A DNA stretch of 64,000 nucleotides, taken from Ipomoea triloba. Its lineage: Eukaryota > Streptophyta > Magnoliopsida > Solanales > Convolvulaceae. A program made the translations under genes and the position numbers. The DNA lies in assembly GCF_003576645.1 (NCBI RefSeq), contig NC_044919.1, positions 24,709,483 through 24,773,482 of the forward strand. Direction: 5' to 3'. Shown piece by piece: positions 44,856 to 57,498 of this stretch. The notes under the pieces were generated by a model that saw only the letters and a list, made by a program, of their open reading frames with translations, made no database searches and had not been told where the DNA came from. Each line of letters begins with the position of its first letter. The stretch's first letter is position 1.

Positions 44856-45095
44856 AGTCTTTTCTATGCGCGATGCGCAAAACTTATCCCAATATTTATA
44901 TTTTAAAAAATAACTAACAAATTCTTATTAATTAAAATCGAAATGAAAAAAAATATTTATTATATTAATCAAATATATAATGTATACAAATATTTTTATC
45001 ATTAAAGAATATAAGAAAAGATGTGGTGGATGCATGTGCATGGTAAAGTTAATGGAAAAGATAACGAAAGATAACGGCAATGGTTTAGAATAATA
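44856..45095 (-). mobile_element. Helitron 3' end, second family
   Basis: On minus the hairpin GCGCATCGCGC is followed by ATAGAAAAGACTAT, where CTAG is expected. The body shares GTGGATGCATGTGCATGGTAA with 31894-32290. Decayed. Confidence 0.45.
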
Positions 45096-45099
45096 CATT

Positions 45100-48000
45100 T
45101 CCCACTTTTAAGTATTAATATGTCGACATTTTCCTTTTTCTTATATCACAATTATAGCGTATCGTTAAGGGATATCAAATATCTAGAGCCCATAATAAAG
45201 GATCAAAAGATACGTTGACTGCATATTCTATTATAAGATCATTTCTCGGCATTATGGGAGATTTAAGCTCAAATTTTATAGAATGCCGAGAAAATTTCAA
45301 GAAATGAAAAGATCTTCAAACCTATGTACTAGTTTTACTGAACAGAAGTTCAGAAATTGAACAAATAATCTAGTAGAAATATCAAGGAGTGACTAAGTTC
45401 ATATAAATAAAGAATTGAAATCCCCAACTACGACTAAATATATCTACTATTTTTTTATGCCGGAAGCATAGGATATCTTTATCGGTATAAAAATAAGAAA
45501 TTGCGAAAAATAGATCTAGTATAAAAATATTCATCACTCCTGGAATATAAAAATTTTCATCGTGAAGATGTTCGCTTGGAATGTGAAAACTCCGAGTAAA
45601 ATTATAGGTGCACCGAATAATCAAAATATATACTAGCGAAGCGGAACAACCAAATTCAAAAACTATTGGGAAATGACATATTTGGTTGATATAAAAATTA
45701 CCATGAGTATGAAAGATATTTATAATAAAGCTATTACAATTGTTGACAACATATTTGCCTCTATAATTGCTCACATTATTTAAATTTGGATCCAGAAGCT
45801 AAAATAGTAGTATAGCGCTCGAAACGTGCTAACTGTTTTTTTAATAGAAAAGAGCAATTAATGTATACAATTCATGTCGCTAAAAGAAATATCTACATCA
45901 GAAGATGTTATGAAAATGCAGGTGATGAAATATAAAGTGAGTTGAGAAGTTAAAAGGGTTTACGCAGAGACCCAATATTGATCATAATAAAAAGATATTC
46001 TTCCATGGCATTGTGTTCCGCTATTTAATAAAACTAACAGTAAATAATATAATTAGATATGTAGCTAATAGGCACAGCCACCACATATTTATATGGGTCA
46101 ATGGTCACGTATACTTGTTTTAAAAATCCCTAATGGATTTAAAGTTCTCAAAATATGATAAGCAAAAAACGCAACATGAGGCAAAAATCACAACATGAAT
46201 AGTGTAAAATTACTATGATCCTTTTATGACTTAACATAGTCAATGATTGACTAAGTGTTTTCTTCCTGAAGAATAAAGTGTAGATAATAAAAATGTATTA
46301 TCACAATTTCATACTATTAGAACATGTATGAAACATGATATTATATGCACATGCCTAGAGGTGGTATGCGTGATTGGAAAACTCAAGTATTGTCTCAACC
46401 CATAAATCAAATTCTATAAACCAATAAGCTTACCTGAAAATGTCCTACATATCTTATATATTTTTCACTCTTTTAGCATATTAATTGCTGGTCAATATCT
46501 CGAAGTCGATAATGACTAATTTAATAAACCTAAAAGGATAATTTAGGACGAAAAGTCCACAGCTTCAAAAACGTCATTTGAACACTATTCTTGTGACCAG
46601 AACTCCTCAATCGCATAAGGCTTGATACTATATTTGCAATAAGTTTGCTTGAAATATTTGGTGTTTCCCATAATGCAATATCCTTAAGGTATAAAATACG
46701 TTGGCATATTTTATGCAATATGACATCTGCAAGTTATTTTAAGTATTGACATTTTGATTGATCCTCATAATGTCATGCTTTAGATTGACTATGTATTTTT
46801 CTTTATTGTGGTATTGACATTCTATAACAGTATATATTAAGTACATTACTGTTATTACCTCTAAACCACACAAAGTTTAATACTTTATATGAAACCTTTT
46901 ATGCGACGAAGCAAGTTTATATATATATTACCCCACTGTCCTATATGAGGATATTACAACACATGTTGCATAAATAAATAATGGGTATGTTATGAACCAA
47001 TTTAGGCTTTGAACATTTTTAAATAAAAGGAACCTCTGCGTATACATGGTTTAGTAGATGTTTACTTAGTTTATTAACAGATCAGATGTGTTGATTCCAT
47101 TAAATAATGTGCTTTGTCTATATTGATGCACCCTGTTATCATCTTGTCATTACTTTTCTGCATATAGTACTTTTGCTTTGTTGTTGATGTAAAATAACGA
47201 CTGATAAGTTAGGAATAAGATGAGCAAAGTAGCAGTAGCACACCAAGGAAGAACATTTGCAAATATTGTAGCGATCCAATGAATATGTGTTATCATACTT
47301 GGTACGATTCAAAACATAGATAATTGTACATAATACGGAAATTCCTTTACCCACATGAACTCCAAAAGAGTGGTAAAATATTTGTTCAAGAGATTTGCTC
47401 CAGTTACAATCTAGCAAATCTATTTATTGAGACCCTACCTATGCGTAGTTCATGAAGATTGTTGTCTTCCCGGGGAGCAACAAAATCTAAGTACAAAAGT
47501 ACAATTGAATCATTGGTCCATAAGAAATGTTATAAATACTATTCATGAAAATCCTGAAGATTGAACTCTAAAGGTTCACGGTTGTACACATTTCCTTAAC
47601 TAAGTTTTTCTCAAAGGATTTTTCTTAGTAAGGTTTTGAATGAGACAACTAATGCAACATATGATTTCACAATAAATAACATGTAGTCTTTTCCTCATAA
47701 ATAACATGTAGTTTTTTCATCAGCTAGGTTTTTTTCCACGTGTTTTTCCTAGTGAGATTTTAATAGGCATGAATATATTTAAATAATTACCCATATATCT
47801 TGTACTATTTTCTTGTCTAGGTTTTTCCCACAGGTATTTCCTGCTAGCAAGTTTTTAACGACGCATGATCGTGGTTATATAATGTCCAAGAGGAGTGATA
47901 AATATTTTAAATATGAACATTAATATTAACATTATGACCACTCATGATGGTGTTTCGTAATAGTCATCCTATTTATTACTTTCCTTTATTATTGTATTAT

Positions 48001-48117
48001 ATATTTATATATATGTAAGGGATTGACTAAATAATTAAGATATCCCTTTGGAATTTCCTTGTCTCTATTCTCTGTATTTACATTTCATATTTATTCTATT
48101 GTTCCAATATTATCTAC
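45100..48117 (+). mobile_element. Decayed copia-like LTR retrotransposon, 3' part
   Basis: No frame is open over more than about 100 codons, but the 3' region (47580-47890) has the run of GGTTTTT...CCCA/CTAGCAAGTTTTTAACGA phrases seen between pol and the 3' LTR in many plant copia elements. It is followed by a purine tract (AAGAGGAG, 47888-47895). The stretch 45170-47560 is likely decayed pol, but I cannot place domains. The left border is uncertain. Confidence 0.45.
47896..48117 (+). repeat. Candidate 3' LTR of the decayed element
   Basis: Starts TGATAAATATTTTAAATATG right after the purine tract and would end near ATTATCTACA. There is no second copy in the window to confirm it. Confidence 0.4.
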
Positions 48118-48439
48118 AAGCTCACCGGTTAGAAGTTAAAAGGCCAACGTCCACAACAAATTATAACAAGTTCAAACTTCACTAAAATAATTTTTGTGGC
48201 GTTCTTTTGTACTAGACTACTATCTCGTTTGTATAATTGTATTTGAGATGCATTTAATTACTGTAAATTGGAAATGGGCTTGAATTCTATAAATTTAGCT
48301 TATGGGCCAACCTCGCATTACATCTTAGTAGCTAAACAGGTTTAATGGGTCGAAATATGAAGCCATATGATAATGAACATAGATATGATCAAGATAAACT
48401 ATATACCCAGTTGTTATACCATGAATCATAGTTCACTTT
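48118..48439. other. Intergenic DNA
   Basis: Nothing recognised. Confidence 0.5.
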
Positions 48440-48935
48440 GGCAAATAATACTATGGATTCATGTTCATGTTCATAATTTTAGAACTCTATGTTCACAATT
48501 TTAAAATTTTATGTTAACAATTTTAGAACTTTATATTCATAATTTTAGATCTCAATATACAAAATTACATTACTCAACATTCACAATTTTTGAATTCTAT
48601 ATTCACAATTTTGTTATATATATTCAAAAATTGTGTTATACTGTTGAATATAGAGTTATGAAATTGTGAATATAGAATCATGAAATTGTGAATATAGAGT
48701 TCTGTAATTGTGACTATAGAGTTCTAAAATTGTGAAAACTTAAGTGCGTGCAGTTAGTATAACATCTGCCTTTAGTTAAGAGATTATGCACTTATAAATA
48801 AACTGAATGTACATAATATATTAATTAAACATGTACATAATTTATTAACTAAAGGTACATAATATGTTAACTGCAGGTATATAATAGGTTAATTGTAATC
48901 GATACATAATTTATTAACTGCATATATATAATCTG
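48440..48935. repeat. Two degenerate arrays, one with reversed halves
   Basis: 48450-48620 repeats ATGTTCACAATTTTAGAACTC about seven times. 48625-48740 repeats its inverse (GAATATAGAGTTNTGAAATTGTG). The array therefore turns round near 48622 and can fold on itself. 48785-48930 repeats GGTACATAATATGTTAACTG, with about 27-bp period, about six times. Confidence 0.75.
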
Positions 48936-49023
48936 AATGTTGTTTTGAAGTAGAGTTCACAATGTAAAATAGACAATGATCCATGGTTTAACAATTTTCC
49001 AATCTATTGTCGAGACCTAATAT

Positions 49024-49554
49024 CATGGTTGAAAAAATCGCTAGGCGCTCGAGGAGGGCCTAGCGCCTAGGACGCCTAGCCGGGGATTAATCGGCGCCTA
49101 GACGCCCGTGTATTTTTTATTTTTTAAAAATTTGTTTAAGTATTTTTTATTTTTTAAAGAATAATAATTATAAATTATATAATACTTTAATAGTTAATAC
49201 TAAAATATTAAATATTAACCTAAAAAATATCTAAAGTTTGTACAATTTAAAATTATTTCGCTCAAAACGATGTTGTTTTGAGTGAAATAACCCATTAAAA
49301 AAAAGAACAATAGTTAATCGACCGACTAGAAGGCCTAGTTGGTGCCTAGTCGGTCTAGTCGACGCCTAGGCGGTCAGCGCCTAAGCGGCCTAGGCGGTGG
49401 TTTGGCGGCCTAGGCAGAGCTTAGGCGGCCTAGGCGGTCGCCTAGCCGGCCAGCCGCCTAGACCACCATTTAATGTGATACGCTAGGCGGTCGACCAGCG
49501 CCTAGCGTCTAGGCGGAGATTAATCGACACCTAGGTGGGATTTTTGCAACACTG
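49024..49554. mobile_element. hAT-type MITE (CCTAGGCG repeats), uninterrupted copy
   Basis: Ends CATGGTTGAAAAAATCGC and, inverted, CAGTGTTGCAAAAATCCC, with 8-bp duplications CCTAATAT / TCTAATAT (49016-49023 and 49555-49562, one mismatch). Both ends carry many CGCCTAGGCG-like motifs, with an AT-rich middle. 531 bp. Same family as 35164-37678. Confidence 0.85.
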
Positions 49555-49611
49555 TCTAATATGGTTTTGGGCTCTTTGGCTTTGTCATTTCACTCACTAT
49601 ATATAGCATCT

Positions 49612-49680
49612 TTGTTTAGGCAATTTATATCGTGGACCAAGGTCCACATAGCATTGTAGATCTTGTTTTGATATCTAAAC
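49612..49680. mobile_element. Single end of the TATATCGTGGACC family
   Basis: GGCAATTTATATCGTGGACC and AAGGTCCACATAGCATTGTA match the left end of 35842-36389. No opposite end found. Confidence 0.5.
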
Positions 49681-50052
49681 TTTAATAGATTTTGTAGTTT
49701 TTAGTTTTTCATGTTTCAACCCAAATTTTAATTTATTCTAGGTATAGAATCAATACTTTTAAGGTTCAGAATTTTATAATACGAGACACAAAATCTAACA
49801 ACATAAGACACATACACATGTTATATATTTACTTATCCTCAAATCTGATTTATGTAGATAATATATGTCATATAGGCACATAATTCATAATACAAGACAT
49901 AAATTTGTAAGATAAGACACATAATATGTTGTCTTACATAACTACTAATCTATGTCAGTTAGGGAATATTAGATTATTGGGAATGTTGAATTACTTGAAA
50001 TGCTTGTTATATTCTTGATTTTGGTTAAAATTGATGTATGTAACATAAACAT

Positions 50053-50055
<3 letters not shown>
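49681..50055. other. AT-rich intergenic DNA
   Basis: Repeated ATAAGACACAT-like phrases, otherwise nothing recognised. Confidence 0.4.

Positions 50056-50118
<63 letters not shown>
50056..50118. repeat. (TA)n microsatellite
   Basis: Left border of locus C. Confidence 0.95.
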
Positions 50119-50121
<3 letters not shown>

Positions 50122-50683
50122 ATTCAGTTTGCGTGCTACCCTGTTGATCTTCTCAGTTGCTGTTGTGCGGTGAGAGGAGAGCCATTTATCTTGTCAAAAT
50201 CAACGTCTAGGATTAACAACGTTAAAAAAAACACTGTGGCAATTTGGTCATTTTTCATATGGGTCAAACTTAAGGTGCATAGGGTTTGTACTTAAGGTGC
50301 GTAGGTCTTGTGCTTAAGGTGCGTCGTGGTCATTCTTTAGATGTGTGGTTTCTATGCTTAAGGCGCATCACTTATTCAGTTGAGAACTTAAGGTGCGTAA
50401 GTTTTGTGCTTAAGATGCGTAGGTTTTGTGCTTAAGGTGTGTCAGTTCTTCAGTTGATAACTTAAGGTGCGTATTTTGTTGAAACTTAAGGTGCGTCGGT
50501 CTAAAGTTTTATGTGCGTTGTTTTACTTCTTAAGGTGCGTGGTTTGTGTGCCTAAGGTGCGTCCGTTGTGAAAACCAGATTCACCATTGCACCACTCCTC
50601 AGATCTTGGTCGTCCAATCTCACAATTCAATGGTGCATAGAAGTTCACAAGTTGACACCAAGCCGTGGTACTCACATGAACCA

Positions 50684-50686
<3 letters not shown>
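50119..50686 (-). repeat. (TA)n-bounded array element, locus C
   Basis: Same order as loci A and B but on minus. A head (50686 to about 50575) leads into an array with core CGCACCTTAAG (about 50565-50275), then AAGTTTGACCCATATG, ATGACCAAATTGCCACAG (about 50254-50236), and the tail CTCTCCTCTCACCGCACAAC. The tail differs from locus A by only two bases over 20. 568 bp with (TA)n on both sides. This is the cleanest single unit in the window. Confidence 0.8.

Positions 50687-50731
<45 letters not shown>
50687..50731. repeat. (TA)n microsatellite
   Basis: Right border of locus C. Confidence 0.95.
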
Positions 50732-50733
<2 letters not shown>

Positions 50734-51162
50734 TTAATGAACATGCATCTAGATGGAGAATTGTAAGCCAAACAACAAATTAAAAATTAATTGTCTTTAA
50801 CCCCCAAATTTATCCTTATGCTTCTAAAAGGAATTCTTGATGGTATTTTTATTTCGTGTCACTCCATCTGTTAGTGTATTAAGTACAATGAAAGTAGAGG
50901 TCATTATAAATAGGTTTTTTTGAGTATGTAGCTTTTTTTTTTTTTTTTTGAAAAAGAATGGAATAGTATTAATCAAAGAGATAAACTCACAAGACAGAGA
51001 AGAGGGGAATAGCAAGAACGCTACCACCCAAAGCCAGACTGAGAGCCCGTAACATATGATACAACATAGTTACCAGGTTCGCTGACAAAACAAACAATAA
51101 AAGTAAACTAAGGCAATATAACAGATTAGCAAAGATGAAAACAATGCCTAATAAATAATACG

Positions 51163-54100
51163 CTACACACCAGCTTGATCAGTGCTCCTTTGACGAGAAG
51201 CTCCCATTTGTTTCCATGTAGCAAATTGACACATAGCAGCAGTCCTCACCTCACCAGGATCCCCAACAGTATTACTCCAAATTAACTCATTTCTACGTTT
51301 CCAAATATTCCAAGCCAAAAAGAAAGCTTGCACCTTAGCATTATCATCCAAGTCACGTAGAAAACTCTCAAAAATCATACTAATGGAGGCACCATGATTA
51401 ATACAATTTTGCATGGCCTGCGAATTCCAAACGGGTGCTACCTTTGGGCAAAAGAATAAGATATGGCTTATGGACTCATGATTAACCGAACACAACGGAC
51501 ACACATCCACCACATCAACTCCTCTATATTTTAACTGCGTTCGGACAGGAATGATGCCATGAACACAACGCCATATAAAATTTTTCACTTTTGGTGGCGC
51601 TGCTAAACCCCAAAGCTTATTCCAATCCGCAAAATTATCCATCGGCGGATGTTGACTTTCTTCCATCAACTTCTCATAACCACCTTTCACCGTATATAAA
51701 CCGTTTACAGCACCCTTCCAAACCCAAGTATCCACATATCCCGGACAAATATTAGTGTTCTTGATCAACTCAACATCCCTGGGATTGAAAATATCATCAA
51801 GCAAGTCATCATCCCAAGTTGGCTCATCAACATTAAACAGCTGGTCAACTGTAGCACCCTCAAGTTGTGGTATAGGATCAGTGGAGATGTAAGGATTGGA
51901 CTCAGATGGCAACCATGGCACTCCCCAAATTCTCGTATTCCTCCCGTCACCTAACCTCCACACCGCACCGGACTTAACCAGATTCTAGGCAGCATGGATA
52001 CTACGCCAGACATAGCTTGGATTGCTCCCCAAATTAGCATCCAGAAAAGAGCTACTCGGAAAGTATCGTGCTTTGTAAACCCGGGCAGCTAAAGAATTTG
52101 GTTCAGATAGGAACCTCCATCCCTGTTTAGCTAGCAATGCCAAATTGAACTCATGTAATCTTCGAAAACCAAGTCCCCCTTTACTTTTAGGGACACACAT
52201 ACGAGACCATGCCATCCAACGAATGCCTCCGCTATTCCTTCCTCGCCCACACCACCAAAATCTGTTCATCTCACGCTCTAAATGCTCACACATAGTCTTA
52301 GGGATTAGGAACACGCTCATCGTGAAAGTTGGAAGTGCTTGTGCTATGCTTTTGAGGAGTACCTCCTTTCCTGCACGGGAAAGAAGTTTTTTCTGCCACC
52401 CATTAACCCGTTGACGAATACGCTGACACAAGTAGTCGAACACAGCTTTCTTATTTCTTCCAACCCATGCTGGCAAACCCAAGTACTTACCCAGATCATC
52501 TCTTCTCTGGACAACAAAAATAGAGCATATATTGTCAGCATCCAATTGAGTTGTATTAGAACTGAAGGTGGCACATGACTTCGTGTAATTAATTATTTGG
52601 CCTGAAGCCTGTTCATATAAATCCAAACATTTCTTAACTGCTCTACCTTCATCCTCCTGGGCTCTGAAAAATAGCAGACTATCATCTGCAAAAAATAGAT
52701 GAGATAATGAAGGAGCCCCACGGGTCACTGAACAACTCCGAAATTGTCTCTTACATTCTGCGTCCATGAGTAATGCAGTCAATCCCTCAGCACATAAGAT
52801 GAAAAGATATGGAGACAATGGGTCCCCTTGACGTAATCCTCGCGATGGTGTAACCGAACCAACTACTCTCCCATCCATTGTAATATTATATTTAACGGAG
52901 GTGACACAAATCATAATCCACTCAACCCATCTTGGAGCGAAACCAAGTGCTTGCATAATACCCTTCAAGTAATTCCACTCCATGCGGTCATAGGCTTTCG
53001 CCATATCCAACTTTAGAGCTGTCCAACCCACTTTACCGTTCTGCTTCCTTTTCAAATAATGACTCACTTCCGCTGCAACAAGGACATTATCGGTAAGTAA
53101 CCTGCCGGGTACGAAAGCACTCTGAGTATCAGAAATGAGGGACCCCAAAACTCCTTTCAAACGATTAGCTAGCACCTTTGCTATAATTTTGTAGACTACG
53201 TTGCAAAGAGCTATAGGGCGCAGGTCAGCGACTGACTCCGGATTCTGCTTCTTTGGGATTAAAACAATGTTGGCGGTGTTCAATTCAGTAGGGAACGAGC
53301 AACTATTTAGACAGGTAAGCACAAACTCAGTCACATCATTACCTACAATACCCCAGTGATGTTGGAAAAACGCTGGGTTCATACCATCCGGGCCCGGGGC
53401 TTTATCTGCAAACATTGCATCTAACGCCGTTCGTACTTCTTCCGGCTCAAAAGGTTTTACCAGCTCTAGATTCTGCTCATCTGTAACCTGCCGTCGGATT
53501 AAATCAAACACTGGGGAGCCATCACACCCACTGGAGGTAAAAATTTGCTCAAAATAATCCATTACCACTGGGACCATCTCCCCTTTATTATTAACCCATT
53601 CCCCATCAGAATTCTTAATTCTGTTAATAGTATTAACCTTCTTACGAGATGAAGCTATCTGGTGAAAAAACTTAGTGTTCGAGTCGAGTCACCCCACTTA
53701 AGCCAGTGTTGCTTCGATCGCTATTTCCAGTACCTTTCATCAACCTCAAACCAGTGTTGCAATTCAGCATCAACCTCCTTAATCTCATCATTACTAGCTG
53801 GCGCATGTCTTTCTCTTAATTCAGAGATCTTATGTTTACAGTGCTGAATTTTCTTGCCCACATTGTGATGGCGTTCACCACCCCAACTACGCAGTCTATT
53901 TGCACATAATCCCAACCTAGATTGGAAATCCATACCTGCTGAATCAACCCAAGCCCGCGAGATGACTGTCTTGCACTCATCTTCCACAAGCCACGAGTTT
54001 TCAAACCTAAACTGGCGTGGGCCTATTTGCATACATGCCGACTCAAGGTCCAAGAATAAAGCTGAATGATCGGATGTGAAAGTGTCCAGATTATAGATCG

Positions 54101-54737
54101 TTGCTTGACCAAATCGTGAACACCATTGAAGTGTCGCAACCGCTCTATCAAGCCTTTCTTCAACCCAGTTCTCTGTCCCACGACCTCTTTCCCAGGTGAA
54201 TCGACGCCCCACCATACCAAGATCATGGAGTTCACAATCTGCCAATGCATCATTGAAGCCTCTAATGAGAGCCTCTGGTCGAGGGCAACCCCCACGTTTC
54301 TCTCTTGGAGTTGAAATATCATTGAAATCACCAATGACCACCCACGGCAATTGTGACTGAGATTTAAGGAGCCGTAAGTGATCCCACGCTCGTTGACGGT
54401 TCTGCCTCTCCGGAAAACCATAAAGACAGGTTAGCCGCCACTGTTGTTCACCTGGAAGTTGAACAATAATATCAACATGGTTACGTGAGAAACTAAGAAG
54501 CTGCGCCACATCCTTATTCCTCCACAATAATGCCAAACCTCCACTTAACCCCACTCTGTCCACATAAAATAATCCTTCAAAACCAAGTCGCACTCTTAAC
54601 CTTTCTGCATGATCTCTCGTAACTTTAGTCTCCATTAAGAACCCAAAAATGGGTCGTGTTTTGGATACAATATCCACAACTTCCCGAACTGTCCGTGGAC
54701 TACCCAAACCACGACAGTTCCAGCTAATAGTACTCAT
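51163..54737 (-). pseudogene. LINE ORF2: endonuclease, reverse transcriptase, zf-RVT
   Basis: Starts ATG at 54737, overlapping the ORF1 stop as ATGA. The APE-like endonuclease (54737 to about 54030) has SWNCRGLG, METKV, GDFND and SDHSAL. Breaks: TAG right after YWK (53721-53723); a 5-bp tandem repeat of ACTCG near 53681-53693 shifting the frame; and TAG after SIHAA (51985-51987). RT (53577 to about 52500) shows [42 protein letters not shown] and FADDSLLF. zf-RVT (51963-51163) shows VWRLGDG and WKLWGLAAPPKVKNF-like sequence with CPLC and HILFFCP. The RNase H-like domain that many plant L1 elements carry after zf-RVT is absent. Only about 210 bp follow before the tail. Confidence 0.9.
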
Positions 54738-55744
54738 TGGGACGGGCGGGTCTGGGATCCAGAACCCGCCACATACAAGTTTTTTGGCCCGTCAAGAGCC
54801 ATAGGTGTCAGACTAGTCTCTCCCAACCCATCATGCTCAACACCGCTTCGGCGACGTTTGAGATCCACCACCACCTCATTGTCTTCCTCATGAACGTCGT
54901 CCGTCGTAACCACCTCCTTACCCACCATGTTTTCCAGACCAACAATTGACTCATTACCAGTAACAAGCCAAGGTGACCGGACTATAGTATTTCCACGTCG
55001 CATCGGTGCTCTAAGCCACGCACCATAGGGATATTGTTCCGGAGCAATATTAGAATCCATCGCCTTGCTACAGAGTTTGTCCGTATGACCCAACATCCCA
55101 CAGAAGAAACAAAAAGTGTGTAACCGTTCATATTTGAACATAATCCAAACACTAGTGCCCTCCCTAAGCTTCAGTTTCATCTTACGCCTCAACGGAACTT
55201 CAACTTTCAGAGCAACCCGGATCCTAATGTAACTACTATTCCATGAACCTCCAAAGTTGTTCGAATCAACCGCAATAAACCTCCCCATAAAATTGCCAAT
55301 CTGTTCCAATACCTTCTCAAAGTCATATCCAAACGGCAGATCGTAGACCTGCACCCATATCAACACCTCATTAAGTTGGACTAGATTAGGTTGATCGCCC
55401 TGTTTGATCTGTTTGCAAACAAGTGTGTGATTCTCGAACGCCCAGGGTCCCCCATCAATGACACGCTGCATATCTTTCGCATGGAAAAACTGGTACACAA
55501 ACAAATTTGGCCGCACTTCAGTTATGCGTACCCCTCTTACCGGCGTCCACACAGTCGCCATAACATTCTACATGACCGCAAACTTGATCGGTTTATTCGT
55601 CAAAAATCTGCCAACCAGAGCCCATTGCAGATTCGGCGGTGCTTCCGTAACTCCGTCAACATCAGCATTTTGAACTTCAAAACTGACTTCCTCATCCTCA
55701 AGAGTAATATCTGCATAGCGATCCTCTAACTCTCGATCATCCAT
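54734..55744 (-). pseudogene. LINE ORF1: DUF4283 and zinc knuckle
   Basis: The likely start is MDDRELEDRYADITLEDE at 55744. A TAG at 55568-55570 interrupts the frame just before NVMATVW; the rest stays open to 54734. It has the DUF4283 region (WALVGRFLTNKPIKF ... GPWAFENHTLV ... WVQVYDLPFGY) and a CCHC knuckle C-X2-C-X4-H-X4-C (CFFCGMLGHTDKLC). Its role is RNA binding in the LINE ribonucleoprotein. Confidence 0.88.
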
Positions 55745-55876
55745 AGTAAGGACAAGTGAACGTAAAGATCGGATCAAGAACGAAAACAAACCAGATGACT
55801 AAGACACTGGACAAACCAGAGAGAGAAAACCCTAGAGAGAAACCCTAGGGAGAGCCGCTTTTTGAGTATGTAGCTT

Positions 55877-56507
55877 GAAAAGTAAGAGATACAATAAAAA
55901 AGAAAAGGAAAATTATGATAAGGTAACAAAAATCTTAAAATGTATGATCCATATATTACTCACGAAATCAATGTATATATTACAGGGAAGAAGGAAGTGA
56001 GATTTACCATGATAATTACTATTTACTATAAATAAACTTAGGCAATTATATTAATAATTAATTATATATTAAGGTATAATATTATTTCTAATATAATTAA
56101 GGTATAATATTAGAAATAATATTATACCTTAATTATAAAAATATGTATATAGATTATCATAAAATGACCATAATAATTACTCAAAAGAAGGGATGAAGTG
56201 ATGATAATTACCATAAATAATTATTAGGAAATTATATTAATAATTAATTATTAAGACAAGTATAATTATTTTATACTAATAATATTATAACTTAAGTATA
56301 ACAAAAAAAAAAAAATATATAGAATACCATAATAATAATACAAAAGAAGGGAATGATAATTTATTTTGTATTAATAATATTATACCGTATGTATAAAATA
56401 ATTATATTAGGCAATAAGGTTAATAAATAATTAGTATTTTCGTACATTAATTTTGACCAGTTAGTACATAGAATTATTTTGATAATTGTAATATTATTAT
56501 ACCTTAG

Positions 56508-56562
<55 letters not shown>

Positions 56563-56569
56563 GTATTCA
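55877..56569. other. AT-rich DNA with palindrome and (TA)n
   Basis: No gene. A near-perfect inverted repeat, AAGGTATAATATTATTTC with its inverse, sits at about 56072-56135. (TA)n at 56508-56561. Confidence 0.6.
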
Positions 56570-57490
56570 TGTGAGAACTAATATATTATGAAGGATTATG
56601 AGGACTATTTGTGTACGTTGGATTATTATATTGGATGGTCCAAGAAGAATGTTAATTTTGGTGGTGTTTTGGATCATTCATGTTATTCTCAGGCTGGGGG
56701 GTTATTTTTTTCTTTTGATATAGTATTTTATTTATGGAATATTTAGATTGGCAGTCCCCGTGTATTTAGTTAGGTTTTTAATTGCTCGAAGATAGTGGTA
56801 GTTAGACAATTTATCTTCTCCCCAGTCCTCATGTCGTCTCCTCTACAGTCCTCACGTCGGTTCGATTGGCAGCCTTGATGTTTCATTGATGGTTCTTCTC
56901 TCATCGTCGGAGTTGGTGTTGCTGTGCATTTGAGTTCTACTTCCGTGGAGGCCGTCGTCGTTTTGTTTGGTTGTTTCGACGAATCTTTACTTTTTGGGCA
57001 GAGGAAGCGGTGCATGTGGCCAGGGTTGTCGTAGCTGTAGTCGAAGGGTGTAACAATGGCAGATGTCGGTGGTTCCCATTGTCGATCTAGGCGCTCCGGT
57101 CAAGAGTCAGTGCCGGCGAGGAGAGGTAGGCTTTGTCCGGCCTTTTTTAAAACTTTTTTTCATATAGTTATTCTTCTTGTCGGGGTTGGGGGATGTTGAT
57201 GGGGTTTTCCGGTGGGTTTATTGGCTGTTATGAGCGCCGTTGGTAGGCGTGGGGGGAGTTTCAATATGTGCTTCGGGTTATAGTGTGTGACTCAGTTTAT
57301 AAATTTAAACCATATACAAAAAGTTAAACAGAAATCAATTGTGTAGTTATGTTTGATTACCTAATCAGTCTTTTCTGTTTTTTTAATTATTATTGTTAAT
57401 TGTTAATTTAGAAGTATTGTTTTTTTTACTGTTTTGAATGTTGTGTGCCACGTTTGAGTTCAGTGTGTGCCATGTTTTGTTACGATGCGT
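56570..57490. other. Decayed non-repetitive region of unknown origin
   Basis: Less AT-rich than its surroundings (notably 56820-57130), without an open frame longer than about 80 codons. It lies directly upstream of the Ulp1-like relic across the hAT insertion, so it may be the remainder of the same captured or decayed coding unit. I could not identify a protein. Confidence 0.35.
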
Positions 57491-57498
57491 GCCTCTGT

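Larger units (their letters stand above)
50935..55858 (-). mobile_element. L1-type LINE, nearly full length
   Basis: Non-LTR retrotransposon on minus. An 18-bp target duplication TTTTTGAGTATGTAGCTT is at 55859-55876 (5' side) and 50917-50934 (3' side). The poly-A tail is read as T at 50935-50949. A 5' UTR (55858-55745) leads to ORF1 and ORF2. The gene order ORF1 (DUF4283 plus zinc knuckle), endonuclease, RT, zf-RVT is that of plant L1. ORF1 carries one stop; ORF2 carries two stops and one 5-bp frameshift, so this copy is dead. The element was copied with its 5' end complete. Confidence 0.93.

Noticed and set aside
45382..45774. 130-codon minus-strand frame
   Set aside because: AT-driven frame on the opposite strand of a decayed retroelement; no motif supports a gene.
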